Below the pieces are notes generated by a model that ran no database searches, was not told the DNA's origin, and saw only the letters and a list, made by a program, of their open reading frames with translations. From NCBI GenBank assembly GCA_944349335.1, contig CALVMW010000002.1, forward strand, positions 62,001 through 126,000: a stretch of DNA of 64,000 nt, written 5' to 3'. How positions within the stretch are numbered: position 1 is the first letter of the stretch; each line of letters opens with the position of its first letter. This document shows, piece by piece, positions 17,547-27,022 of this stretch. The translations under genes were made by a program, and so were the position numbers. This DNA is from an uncultured Bacilli bacterium (GTDB lineage: Bacteria > Bacillota_I > Bacilli_A > RFN20 > CAG-288).

Positions 17547-18135
17547 TTAATCTATCTTTAAGACTTTTATTGGCTTTAATGCTGCGATAATCTCAGCATC
17601 AGAAATATCTTCATTCACATAAACTTCAACCCATTGATGCTTAAACTCGATATTTGAAATAGATGGTAAACTAGCTAACTTTTCTTCTATTTCACTCCTA
17701 AGGTCATCAATTGATTTACCTTCATCTAAATTGATATATAAAACCTTATAATCTAGACTTTCAATCTTAAAGATAACTGGCCTAGTTCCATCATTGCAGC
17801 AAGTAATCATGGTATTTTCTTCTTTAATCCATGATTTCATAATAGAGCCGCCTTCAATAGCAGAATAAATATAACGAGATATAGCATCCCAAGCTTCAGA
17901 GCAATGAGGCATATTTTTACCACCTGCAGTTTCAAGAGGATTACCATGACACTCTTTAAGAGTATCTAATCCCATATACCAAAAATCATCTCTATTGCCG
18001 TATCTTTCAAAAATATAGGTATCCCCAACGTTATAGCAAGGACAAGCTCCAGCATTTGGATTTTTACATTATTTTTGTTGAAGGTCAGGATATAACTTTT
18101 TATCTAAGACAGTAACTTTGACTTTGTGTTGCATG
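17547..18135 (-). pseudogene. TIGR04076-family protein interrupted by a nonsense codon
   Basis: The ATG at 18135 has a GGAAG site and opens MQHKVKVTVLDKKLYPDLQQK. It then hits TAA at 18069-18071 where the family has Tyr (…EKYCADPN…). The frame continues with NAGACPCYNVGDTYIFERYG, EAWDAISRYIYSAIEGGSIMKSW and CCNDGTRPVIFKIE, all hallmarks of this small Cys-rich family. The C-terminal ~65 residues form an additional domain ending …KPIKVLKID. A single T-to-A change would explain the break. Translation could restart at the internal ATG (17975) but would lack the Cys motif, so loss of function is likely. The family role is unknown. Confidence 0.7.
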
Positions 18136-18186
18136 AAATATCACTTCCTTGATTAAATTCTACCATAAAACCTCGACATTTTCTTG

Positions 18187-18339
18187 CTATTTCACAACAC
18201 TTTCATAATCTAATTTATACCTAGTAAGTGTCGAATAAGCAATGATTGTGGCTACTCGTCCATCAATTCTTTTTAATCTTGAGTTTAGTCTTGCGTTCAG
18301 TTTTGATGGGTAAATATTAAAAATTTCATCAACCTTAGT
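18187..18339 (-). pseudogene. Short decayed coding fragment
   Basis: Fifty open codons (VDEIFNIYPSKLNARL … RIDGRVATIIAYSTLTRYKLD) without a start codon. The composition looks like real protein but I cannot identify it. It lies between the TIGR04076 pseudogene and repeat copy C; the rest of the 18136-18798 gap is that repeat. Confidence 0.25.
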
Positions 18340-18417
18340 TTACGTGTTAGCTAAACACCACTCAAAATCTTTAAAACATAAAAAGTCATTTATTTCGGTT
18401 AAATGAGTATTTTAATA

Positions 18418-18657
18418 GAGGTGTCATTTATATAGTTTATCTAGTAGAATTAAAATCATAGGTTCGAACCAATTTATACCTACTAGCAAAACGCAATTTA
18501 TAAAAAAAATGCTTGAATTCTCAGACAAGTATCGTTAATTTTGACACCCTTTAATTGTATCAAAATGTTAGTTATAAGATGTCTTTGTGCTATCGCTTTA
18601 ATACAAAACGACACCTCTACTAGCAAAACGAAACACTTACTAGATAAACGAAACCCC
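18418..18657. repeat. Dispersed repeat family, copy C (most complete)
   Basis: 240 bp from GAGGTGTCATTTATATAG to CTAGATAAACGAAACCCC. The left end carries GTGTCATTTAT and ATCTAGTAGAAT. The right end, read on the other strand, gives GGGGTTTCGTTTATCTAGTA, GTTTCGTTTTGCTAGTAG and GTGTCGTTTTGTATT: inverted, tandemly repeated terminal motifs. The core has CATAGGTTCGAACC, CAGACAAGTATCGTTAAT and ATGTTAGTTATAAGATG. There is no open frame inside. Confidence 0.8.
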
Positions 18658-18798
18658 ATCGAATTCACCTTCTCCCTTAAGTTCGATAAAAATATTATAG
18701 TAAAAACTGTTATTGATTTAAATTTCAACAGGGCAAAGTATGAGAGAAATTTGGGACAAACATATTAAGTGGTAAGCTCACCCATTTAACTTTTCTAT

Positions 18799-19602
18799 TT
18801 ACCAGGTTACCACATGATCTACAATTTCTTGCTGCTCATTAGCTGTTTTTCTTAAGTATATTCTTGTAGTTTCTATCGATTCATGCCCCATTAAATCAGC
18901 TAGCAAGGCGATATCGTTATATTTCTCAAGAAAGTTCTTTGCAAAACGGTGCCTAAAAGAATGTGGATACACAACATTAGGATCTATACCGAACTTAACA
19001 GCGTATTTCTTTAATTGTTGCGATACACCTCTACTTGTAATTCTTTCGCCATATCGATTAACGAAAATATAACCGCTATCAAGATTTAGATCTTTTTCAA
19101 TCCATACCTCAGCTTCAATTCTTAGAGCTTTAGGAATGTAAATCCTTCTTATCTTTCCACCTTTGGTATAAATATCAATATATCCTTTTCTAACATGCTC
19201 AACTTTGATTTTAATAAGCTCACTTATTCTTGCTCCTGTTGCTGCCAGAAATCTAACAACGAAATACCACTGTTTGTTCTTTTCTTTCTTAAGTTTCTTC
19301 TTCAAAAATTGATAGTCAGAATCGCTTATAACATTTTCTAAAAATAATCGTTGTTGGACTTTTACTGATTTGATTTTTAGATTCTCTTTTCCGACAAACA
19401 CTAAGTAATTATTGATTGCTTGGATTTTTAGATTGACCGTCTTCGCTTTGAATTTATCTATAAGTTCAGACTTCCAAGCTAGCAAGTTAGTTTTAGTGAT
19501 TTCATCGAAATAAAGAAAATAATTCTTCACTGCTATCACATAAGCATTAATAGTGTTAACCGCTAAATTTAGGCTAACTAAATATGATTTAAAATCATCC
19601 AT
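18799..19602 (-). CDS. Tyrosine recombinase of the type I specificity locus
   Basis: 267 residues: an N-terminal SAM-like core-binding domain, then the catalytic domain with Arg in GARISELIKI, the Lys turn TKGGKIRR, the HSFRHRFAKNF box (H-x-x-R) and LMGHESIETTRIYL with the final His and nucleophile Tyr. All five catalytic residues are present. It starts 54 bases from one of two identical 22-bp inverted repeats that lie inside specificity genes. This is the usual arrangement of recombinases that invert hsdS segments, rather than of a phage integrase. The start ATG (19602) has an AAAGGAG-type site. Confidence 0.9.
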   Translation of the reverse strand: MDDFKSYLVSLNLAVNTINAYVIAVKNYFLYFDEITKTNLLAWKSELIDKFKAKTVNLKIQAINNYLVFVGKENLKIKSVKVQQRLFLENVISDSDYQFLKKKLKKEKNKQWYFVVRFLAATGARISELIKIKVEHVRKGYIDIYTKGGKIRRIYIPKALRIEAEVWIEKDLNLDSGYIFVNRYGERITSRGVSQQLKKYAVKFGIDPNVVYPHSFRHRFAKNFLEKYNDIALLADLMGHESIETTRIYLRKTANEQQEIVDHVVTW

Positions 19603-19655
19603 GTTTAAAATCTCCTTTCATGGGTGAGCATATTTAGTTTGCCTTGTTACTTTTT

Positions 19656-19677
19656 ATAATTGCTATTATGAGAAGAA
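19656..19677 (+). repeat. Inverted repeat, silent-side recombination site
   Basis: 22 bases beginning ATAATTGCTATT and ending ATGAGAAGAA, identical in inverted orientation to 22524-22545 in the active hsdS. Both encode NCYYEK in frame, just before the first recognition domain, so crossover keeps the reading frame. Confidence 0.9.
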
Positions 19678-20845
19678 AGGGAAAGAAATTAGAAACATAA
19701 CAGACGAGATACCTTTTGAGATACCTGATAGCTGGGCGTGGTCGAGAATAGGCTCATATTCTCTTAAAGTTACTGATTTTGTTGCGAGTGGAAGTTTTAA
19801 ATCGTTGAGAGAAAATGTTGCCTATTATAAAAAACCTAATTATGCTCTGATGATTAAAACTCAAGACTTTCAAAACAATTTTTCTGAAGATTTAACATAT
19901 ACTGATGAGCATGGTTATAATTTTTTATCTAATTCAAACTTATATGGTGGTGAATTAATATTAAGTAATGTTGGTTCTGTGGGAAAAGTTTATATCGTGC
20001 CACATTTTAATTTAAAAATGACATTGGCTCCAAATTCAATCATGGTTCGATTTTTTGAGGAGAGTCTTAACCTTTATTTGTATTATTTTTTGCAATCAAA
20101 ATTCGGTTACACATGTTTGAAAAATATAACATCCGCAACGGCTATTCAAAAATTTAATAAAACAGACTTTAAGACTATTTTAGTACCAATCCCACCAAAA
20201 AACGAACAACTTAGAATTATAAATTCTTTGAATACTTTATCTTCTAAACTTGATGAAATTAACAATTTGAATGTTCAAATTCAATTGGTTAAATCGCAAA
20301 TTAAAAATAAAATTATAAAATTAGGCATCCAAGGGAAACTTCTTAATAGTGATGATAACTATTATTCTAAGAATATTAAATTGAAAGACTGTGGACAACT
20401 CCTATCTGGCAGAGATTTAGAATTAAAATTCATTAATAATGAAAAAAGAGGCATTCCTTATATTACAGGTGCTAGTCAAATTAGCGATAACAATAATTTA
20501 ATTATTAATCGCTGGACTAATTATCCTACAGTTATTTCACAACTTCATGATGTTCTAATAACTGTAAAAGGAACTATCGGTAAAACAGCTATCAATAATG
20601 TAGGTAATATACATATTGCGAGACAAATAATGGCTTTTAAGTCCGAAACTTACATTTTACCAGAATATATATTACTTGTATTCCAGAACAATGTTAATTC
20701 ACTTAATCTGGCCAATAATAGTCTAATACCAGGTATAAAAAGAGATAATTTGCTTAACATAAAATTCACATTATTTTCAATTCAAAAACAAAGGGAAATT
20801 TGTTCCTTAAATAGTAAGTGTTTTGAGTTGTTAAATACTATTTAA
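19656..20845 (+). pseudogene. hsdS: Silent hsdS cassette lacking its start (both recognition domains)
   Basis: An open frame begins at the inverted repeat (…NCYYEKKGKEIRN), with no promoter or proper start of its own; an internal ATG-like start at 19805 would miss part of the first domain. It contains FEIPDSWAWSRIGSYS (start of recognition domain 1), ending IPPKNEQLRIINSLN. The central conserved helix NKIIKLGIQGKLLNSDDNYY follows, then recognition domain 2 (LKDCGQLLSGRDLEL) to SIQKQREICSL. Both variable domains differ from those of the active gene opposite. Inversion at the 22-bp repeats would place them behind the hsdS start, changing the DNA target of the restriction-modification enzyme. 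Confidence 0.85.
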
Positions 20846-20866
20846 ATGCACTAGTAAACTTGCTAA

Positions 20867-21397
20867 AACTATTATTATGAGAAGAATTCAAAGTTAAATG
20901 ATTTATCAACTTTAATAACTAAAGGGGCTACACCAACAACTTATGGTTTCGAATATAAAAAATATGGTATAAATTTTATAAAAGTTGAATGCTTAGATTC
21001 TTTCAAAATTAGAAAAGAGTTTATTACATGTTTTATCGATGAGGAAACAAATAATTTCTTGAATCGATCTATACTCGAAACCAACGATATTTTGTGTTCG
21101 ATTGCTGGCACATTAGGAAAACTTGCGCTTGTTAACAATACAGATTTACCTGCTAATACCAATCAAGCTATAGCAATAATTAGGCCTAAACATAGGATAA
21201 TATCGGCGAAGTTTCTGCTATGGTTTTTACAAAACTATTTAAATCAAAAAGAAACACTCGGTCATGGTTGTGGCATGGGAAATTTAACGCTTCAGGAGCT
21301 CAGAAATATTGATATTAAGTATCCTGAATCCCAAGAAATTCAATTAAAAATTGCGCAAAACATTGAAACTTTATTAGGTGTTATTGAATCACTATAG
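20867..21397 (+). pseudogene. hsdS: Second silent hsdS half-cassette (one recognition domain)
   Basis: An open frame starting at AACTATTATTATGAGAAG (NYYYEKNSKLNDL) contains a single recognition domain (LITKGATPTTYGFEYKKYG … GHGCGMGNLTLQELRNIDIKYP) and a C-terminal helix ending IESL. There is no start of its own. The AACTATTATTAT motif is shared, with mismatches, with the central junction of the active hsdS (about 21,855-21,870, inverted) and with the silent cassette near 20,357. It would supply an alternative second recognition domain. Its stop converges on and overlaps the stop of the active hsdS by six bases. Confidence 0.8.
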
Positions 21398-22738
21398 ATT
21401 CTCTAGATTATATAGCTTTTCTTCAATTGATCTTACTATTTTTCTTTGAATAGTTATGTTAGGTATTTGAACATATAATTTTGAGTAAATAGATATCCAA
21501 TATCGTTTGTGAGTATTTGCATTTATTGAAATTGATGAAAGAAGATAGTTTAAAAATTTAATATCATAATTATCTTTATCACCGCTTTTAAGAATTTTCA
21601 TGGCTGAAGACTTTACTTTAAAATCAAAATCTACGTAATGATGACTTGTTGTAAAATCATCAAATATTAAAACAGGTTCAATACTAGCTTTAAATATTCC
21701 TTTAGTTTCATTGGATTTACCTAAAATAAAAGATTTTCCAGCAGTTAAAACTGGTGTTTTATAATTATCATTATAATCCTCACTCTGTACTATGTAATTT
21801 GTTGGCTGTTCATAAATCAAAGCTTTACCTAGCTCGATTGTTTTAAGTTCCTTCTGATAATAATAGTTATCGTCAGTATTTAGTAACTTGCCTTGAACTC
21901 CAAGAGATATAATGCGACTTTTAATTTTTAACTTCAAATTTTCAATATCGACAAACAATCTATTAATAGAATTAATCTTATTTAAAAAATCTTTTACTAT
22001 TTTTACTATTTTTAATTGTTCGTTTCGTGATGGTATCGGAATGTAACAATCGCCTATCTTTGGAATAGAAACTCCTCCTATTAAACCTGTTTCTTTAGAT
22101 TTAAAAACGTTTCGAAAAATCGTTGATTGTAAATAAATAAATAAAAAAGTGTCTTCAAATAAAAAAGTATTAAAACACAATAATTTATTGCCAAAACAGA
22201 CATTTTCTTCGGAAATAGCAATCTTATTCCCTGCATTTCCGCCTTCAATACATAACAATATTTTCCCTTTAGGGCAAACTTTAAAAGGTTCATTAAAAGG
22301 AATTTTTACTCCATTTTCATAATTTATTTGATTATCATATCCTATATCTTTAGTTCCTATATAATTAAATCCTTTTTCAATATTTGTATATTTTGCCTTC
22401 TTTACATCCTGATTGATGCTATCCCCAGTGTATAAAGAAGCAATATTTTTGATTTTTATAAAACACCAGCCATTCGGCAACTCGTAAGGTAAAACACCTT
22501 TGAATTGTTTTACATCTCGAGTATTCTTCTCATAATAGCAATTATCCTCGCCTTTAAATATATATGAGAAATCATCTTTCTTACCTTTTATTTTGCCTTC
22601 AGCAATAAGTCTGTCTCTTTCAATTTTAATACGTTTCAAAAGTTCAGATGCAGGTTCATCTGTAGAATCTTGAGGAACTAATTTTCCTTTAATAGCGAGG
22701 TCAAGAATTTTTCTTTTTAATATTTCTGTGTCTATCAT
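21392..22738 (-). CDS. hsdS: Type I restriction-modification specificity subunit HsdS (expressed copy)
   Basis: 448 residues. A conserved N-terminal helix (ILDLAIKGKLVPQDSTDEPASELLKRI) is followed by recognition domain 1 (LPYELPNGWCFIKIKNIASLYTG … IPSRNEQLKIVK), a central conserved helix (SRIISLGVQGKLLNTDDNYYYQK), and recognition domain 2, ending RKIVRSIEEKLYNLENL. HsdS chooses the DNA target for both methylation and cleavage. It is the only copy with an N-terminal start and operon position: ATG at 22738 overlaps the hsdM stop (ATGA). Inverted sites at 22524-22545 and near 21,860 match those of the silent cassettes on the other strand. Confidence 0.93.
   Translation of the reverse strand: MIDTEILKRKILDLAIKGKLVPQDSTDEPASELLKRIKIERDRLIAEGKIKGKKDDFSYIFKGEDNCYYEKNTRDVKQFKGVLPYELPNGWCFIKIKNIASLYTGDSINQDVKKAKYTNIEKGFNYIGTKDIGYDNQINYENGVKIPFNEPFKVCPKGKILLCIEGGNAGNKIAISEENVCFGNKLLCFNTFLFEDTFLFIYLQSTIFRNVFKSKETGLIGGVSIPKIGDCYIPIPSRNEQLKIVKIVKDFLNKINSINRLFVDIENLKLKIKSRIISLGVQGKLLNTDDNYYYQKELKTIELGKALIYEQPTNYIVQSEDYNDNYKTPVLTAGKSFILGKSNETKGIFKASIEPVLIFDDFTTSHHYVDFDFKVKSSAMKILKSGDKDNYDIKFLNYLLSSISINANTHKRYWISIYSKLYVQIPNITIQRKIVRSIEEKLYNLENL
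22524..22545 (-). repeat. Inverted repeat, active-side recombination site
   Basis: Identical over 22 bases to 19656-19677 in opposite orientation, inside the expressed hsdS at the NCYYEKN codons. About 2.9 kb would invert between the two sites. Confidence 0.9.
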
Positions 22739-24231
22739 TCTTGCACATCCTTTAACAATTCTTGAAGTTCAGCGACAGCGCTAGAAATAGCATCACTTTT
22801 TTCTTGAAGTTGTTCCATTAATTCACTTAAAGAATATTTATCGCTTTCATCTTCTTCTTTAATCCATTTAAGATCCAATTTGCATCCGTTTTCCTTAATA
22901 TCTTTAAGCGTATATTTTCTAAATCTTCCGTTAGGATTTTCTTCACTATAAGTTTCAACTCTCTTAGTGATATCATCCGGGTTATAACATTTTACAAAGT
23001 CATCCAATTTATCTTCAGTTAATGGATTTTGTTTTAAAGTGAAGTGAACGTTTGTTCTAAAATCATATACCCATACTTCTTTTGTTTGCCACTCTTCAGA
23101 AGCTGGACGATTATCAAAGAATAAAACATTGGCCTTAACGCCAGGTTTATAAAAAATGCCAGTAGGTAAACGAAGAATAGTATGTAAATTAGTTTTTTTG
23201 AGTAAATTAGTTCTAACTATATCGCCTGCACCATCTTCGAATAATACATTGTCAGGAAGAACGACACCACATTTTCCAGTCGATTTTAGCATTGACCAAA
23301 TATGCTGAACGAAATTTAATTGCTTGTTAGATGTAGATGTCCAGAAATCGGAACGTTCATAAGTGGCATCTTCTTTCTCTTCTTCACCTTCATCGTTTGT
23401 TACTGTATAAGAAGATTTTCTTCCGAAAGGTGGGTTTGTTAAAACATAGTCAAAACTGATAGATGGTTTACTCAAAAGCGAGTCTCTACGTTGAATTAAA
23501 ACAGGATGATCTTCGTCTTGACTAATGTCATTTATATTATGTAAAAACAAATTCATCAAACAAAGCCTGTATGTTGTATCAACTATTTCCCATCCATAGA
23601 AAGTTTCAAACTTTAAAAACTCTTTTTGCTGTCTAGTTAATTGATAGTTATTTGGATTTGATATGTAATCATGAGCAGCCAATAAAAAACCACCGGTGCC
23701 GCAAGCAGGATCGCAAATAGTTTTTCCAGGTTCTGGCTTTATACACTTAACAATAGTGTTAATAAGAGGTCTTGGTGTGAAGTATTGACCAGCGCCACTT
23801 TTAGTATCTTCTGCTCCTTTTTGTAACAGTCCTTCATAAATATCGCCTTTAACATCGGTAGACATTGAACTCCATGTTTGCTTACCTATCATGGAAATGA
23901 CTTTTTTCAAACTAGAGGGTTTTTTTATTTTATTTTGAGCATTATTATAGATTTCACCTAAAATACCTTTTTTAGTACCTAATTCTTCTAAAATAGATAC
24001 ATATTTCTTATCTAATTCTGCTCCGTTTAAATCTTTCAAATCATCCCATGTGTCACCTTGCGGAATATTCAATTGTTTATTATATGGTGGCTTAGAATAT
24101 TCATCACAAAGTTTTAAAAATAAAATATATGTGATTTGTTCTAAGTAGTCTAAATATGAAACACCATCGTCTCGTAACACATTAGCCAAGTTCCATACTT
24201 GCTTTACTAAAGCTGACTGATTTTCACTCAT
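22735..24231 (-). CDS. hsdM: Type I restriction-modification methyltransferase subunit HsdM
   Basis: 498 residues. HsdM N-terminal helical domain (about 1-125), then the N6-adenine methyltransferase domain: GAGQYFTPRPLI, the SAM-binding motif DPACGTGGFLLAA and catalytic NPPF (DYVLTNPPFGRKSSYT). Size and motif order are normal, and no defects are seen. A GGAGAT site precedes the ATG, 13 bases behind the hsdR stop; the end overlaps hsdS by four bases. It methylates adenine at the site chosen by HsdS and forms the M2S core to which HsdR binds. Confidence 0.96.
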   Translation of the reverse strand: MSENQSALVKQVWNLANVLRDDGVSYLDYLEQITYILFLKLCDEYSKPPYNKQLNIPQGDTWDDLKDLNGAELDKKYVSILEELGTKKGILGEIYNNAQNKIKKPSSLKKVISMIGKQTWSSMSTDVKGDIYEGLLQKGAEDTKSGAGQYFTPRPLINTIVKCIKPEPGKTICDPACGTGGFLLAAHDYISNPNNYQLTRQQKEFLKFETFYGWEIVDTTYRLCLMNLFLHNINDISQDEDHPVLIQRRDSLLSKPSISFDYVLTNPPFGRKSSYTVTNDEGEEEKEDATYERSDFWTSTSNKQLNFVQHIWSMLKSTGKCGVVLPDNVLFEDGAGDIVRTNLLKKTNLHTILRLPTGIFYKPGVKANVLFFDNRPASEEWQTKEVWVYDFRTNVHFTLKQNPLTEDKLDDFVKCYNPDDITKRVETYSEENPNGRFRKYTLKDIKENGCKLDLKWIKEEDESDKYSLSELMEQLQEKSDAISSAVAELQELLKDVQE

Positions 24232-24244
24232 TTAAATATCTCCT

Positions 24245-27022
24245 TTACGCCATTAATCTTGTATTCATTTCAGTTAATAAATTTTGATAGTCATTGCCAA
24301 ACAAATTAAAGAATTTACCTAATCCACCATCTTTATCGAATGGTGCAAATTCTAAATCTTCAGGAGTAAACTCACCATTAATTCCAATAGAATCACGAAT
24401 AGCTCTCAACCATTTCATTTGTTCTTCAGTAAAAATATATCCTTGTTTACTATTTCTTTCAAAAACCCACTCCTTAAAATTATAATTCACCGACGAACTA
24501 AATGGAGCGATAGAATTGCTGTCTTCTAATAAACCCCACTCATATTTTACTAAACTAATAATGTCAATTGCTCTTGTTAGAATGCCTTTCATTTTAGTTG
24601 GATATTTAACATAATAAGCATTATTTAGTTTTCTTATTGTCAAATGTCCACTGTGCTCTTCAAGAGCTTTGGATAGTTCTTCAATCATACTATAAGTAAT
24701 AAATCTTTTAGTCCACATTTGATTATAGATAATTTGTAAAGCATCTAACTTATCTTTATTTTCATCAATAAACTGTTTGAAAGAAGTTATTGTTTCTTCA
24801 GCTTTTTTCTCGTAATCATCATCCCAACCACTATAAACAAGAACGTCTTTTTCGTCGCTTATTATTTGTTCGGACTTCTTTTTAGCGTTCAATAATTTTT
24901 CTCTTAATTTTGGATCATAAATTGGTTTAACAGCCTCAGATAATAATTGTTCTTGTTTCTTTTTTATATCATCTTCAGTTACTTCCGTATGCCCTTCTTC
25001 TTTCACTTTATTAACAATATAATCTTCATCAAAACAATTTAATAAATTCTCAGCTATTTGACTTGGGGTCATGTTGCCACTAATATTACAAATTTCGGTT
25101 CGTGTTTGCTTATCAATTACAGCATCTAACCTTAATAGTCTATTTGATAAACTGGTAATTGTGTCTTCATCTTTGCTTCCTAAAGCCACTCTCATCACTA
25201 AATCTTTGAAACTGACACCAGGATTTCTTTCTAAAGACCTTGTATCTGATTTAACAGATTTAGTAATTCCTACAGCATCAAAAAGTATAAATCTATCTTT
25301 GGCATATTTAGCAGATGGCGAAACTCTTTGAAGTTCTTCTAAATCAAGCACTCTGGTTCCTCTTCCTAACATTTGTTCAAAAAAGTTTTTAGATTTGACG
25401 TCCCTCATGAACAAAAGACATTCCAATGGTTTTACATCAGTACCAGTTGCAATCATATTCACTGTGACGGCAATCCTCATAGGGAGACCGTTTCTAAACT
25501 CTTTCAATGCATCTTCTGGCCTATCTGCGCTATAAGTTATCTTTTGACAAAATTCATCACCTTTACCAAACACTTCTCTTGCAATTCGAACAATGTCTTC
25601 TGCATGACTATCATCTTTGGCAAATATAAGTGTTTTAGGTAATTCTTTTCTTTCAGGATATATTTGCTCAACAGCACTTTTAAAAGTTTGCAAAACTAGC
25701 CTAATTTGATCCGGAACAACTATAGTTTTATCCAATTCTTCTTTATCATAATCAATATCTTCATCAAGTTGTTCCCATCTTTTTCTTCTTGTTAAACGTT
25801 CACGCTTTTCAACAATTTGTTTACAAATATAACCACCATTTTTAGATTTATCGGTTTCTATAATAAATTTATCTTCTCCAACATTAACGCCATCAATGAT
25901 AGCTTTTTCTCTCGAATATTCACTTACTACATTTTGATTAAAAAAAGCAAAAGTTCTGCTATCCGGAGTTGCTGTAAGACCTATCAGGAAAGCATCAAAA
26001 TAATCTAATACTTGTTGCCATAAGTTATAAATGGATCTATGACATTCATCGATAATAATAAAATCAAAGAATTCTGGTGGGTATTTCTTGTTATAAACTA
26101 CTTCTTTTGGCGTTTCTCCTAAGATTTTTTCAGTTAAAACATCATCTTCCAATGAATCGTCCAATTCTTCACCTTTCAGAATTGAATACATTCTTTGGAT
26201 AGTTGAAATACAAACTTGGGAAGAATCATTAATTGATGAAGAAGTTAATCTTTGAATGTTATAAAGTTCAGTAAAAAGTCGTGAATCATCTTGTGGCTTA
26301 TATCCTCTGAACTCACCTTCGGCTTGTTTACCTAAATTTTTAGTATCAACCAAAAATAGAATTCTCTTTGCTTTTGCAAATTTTAAAAGTCGATAAACGG
26401 ATGTAACGGCAGTATAGGTTTTGCCAGCACCTGTAGCCATTTGAATCAAAGCTCTTGGCTTATTCTCTCGGAATGATTTTTCTAAATTATTAATTGCAGT
26501 AAATTGACAATCTCTTAATTTATAATTTTGAAGAATTGGCATATCAAGCTTTAGATTATTTCTTAAAGTCTTATTGTTACCTTTTAACCATTTCTTTAAG
26601 GTTTCAGGTTGAAAGAAAGAAAACACCCTTCTTGAACGATAATCAATGTCCTCTATATCAGCAAAGAAAGTAAGTTCATCAGTTGATGCCCATCTAAATC
26701 TTAAAGGCTTGTTATCTAAAACCCATTTTAATTTACTTGTAGCATATCTAGCCGCTTGTGCTTCAGCTGTAGAAAGATTATCGCCTTTCTGTGCTTCTTT
26801 AGCTTCTATAACACCGCAAGGAATACCGTCAATAAAAATTATATAATCAGCAGGGCCAGTATCGGTTGGATATTCTCGAACAGCCACGCCCAAAGAAGCA
26901 TATGGATTAAATTCAGACATATCTTGAATTACATACCCTGCTTCTTCTAATTTTTTATCTATAACAATTCTTGCTTTATCTTCTGGTTTCACTTGGCATA
27001 ATCCCCTTTTAAAATTGGTCAT
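24245..27022 (-). CDS. hsdR: Type I restriction endonuclease subunit HsdR
   Basis: 925 residues. Near the N-terminus is the nuclease motif (D-x-I-I-F-I-D-G-I-P … GVIEAKEAQKG: PD-(D/E)xK with EAK near 72). Then the helicase/translocase motor: Walker A MATGAGKTYT near 195, DECH box IIDECHRS, LTATP and the GTDVKPL/GRGTR motif. The C-terminal helical region (about 700-925) resembles the HsdM/S-contacting domain. Length is normal and the frame intact. The ATG at 27022 overlaps the preceding XRE-type frame by 14 nt and lacks a good ribosome site, implying coupling to that upstream gene, now broken by a nonsense codon. Confidence 0.94.
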   Translation of the reverse strand: MTNFKRGLCQVKPEDKARIVIDKKLEEAGYVIQDMSEFNPYASLGVAVREYPTDTGPADYIIFIDGIPCGVIEAKEAQKGDNLSTAEAQAARYATSKLKWVLDNKPLRFRWASTDELTFFADIEDIDYRSRRVFSFFQPETLKKWLKGNNKTLRNNLKLDMPILQNYKLRDCQFTAINNLEKSFRENKPRALIQMATGAGKTYTAVTSVYRLLKFAKAKRILFLVDTKNLGKQAEGEFRGYKPQDDSRLFTELYNIQRLTSSSINDSSQVCISTIQRMYSILKGEELDDSLEDDVLTEKILGETPKEVVYNKKYPPEFFDFIIIDECHRSIYNLWQQVLDYFDAFLIGLTATPDSRTFAFFNQNVVSEYSREKAIIDGVNVGEDKFIIETDKSKNGGYICKQIVEKRERLTRRKRWEQLDEDIDYDKEELDKTIVVPDQIRLVLQTFKSAVEQIYPERKELPKTLIFAKDDSHAEDIVRIAREVFGKGDEFCQKITYSADRPEDALKEFRNGLPMRIAVTVNMIATGTDVKPLECLLFMRDVKSKNFFEQMLGRGTRVLDLEELQRVSPSAKYAKDRFILFDAVGITKSVKSDTRSLERNPGVSFKDLVMRVALGSKDEDTITSLSNRLLRLDAVIDKQTRTEICNISGNMTPSQIAENLLNCFDEDYIVNKVKEEGHTEVTEDDIKKKQEQLLSEAVKPIYDPKLREKLLNAKKKSEQIISDEKDVLVYSGWDDDYEKKAEETITSFKQFIDENKDKLDALQIIYNQMWTKRFITYSMIEELSKALEEHSGHLTIRKLNNAYYVKYPTKMKGILTRAIDIISLVKYEWGLLEDSNSIAPFSSSVNYNFKEWVFERNSKQGYIFTEEQMKWLRAIRDSIGINGEFTPEDLEFAPFDKDGGLGKFFNLFGNDYQNLLTEMNTRLMA

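Noticed and set aside
18541-18768. 75-aa plus-strand and 76-aa minus-strand open frames over repeat copy C
   Set aside because: They lie inside the repeat, have no ribosome site and are not conserved between copies.
18799-19602. Phage integrase that inserted an island at tRNA-Leu
   Set aside because: It lies 8 kb from the tRNA, next to hsdS inverted repeats, and no phage genes are present. Specificity inversion explains it better.
25071-26950. Plus-strand open frames of 60-90 codons inside hsdR
   Set aside because: Antisense shadows of the well-supported hsdR frame.
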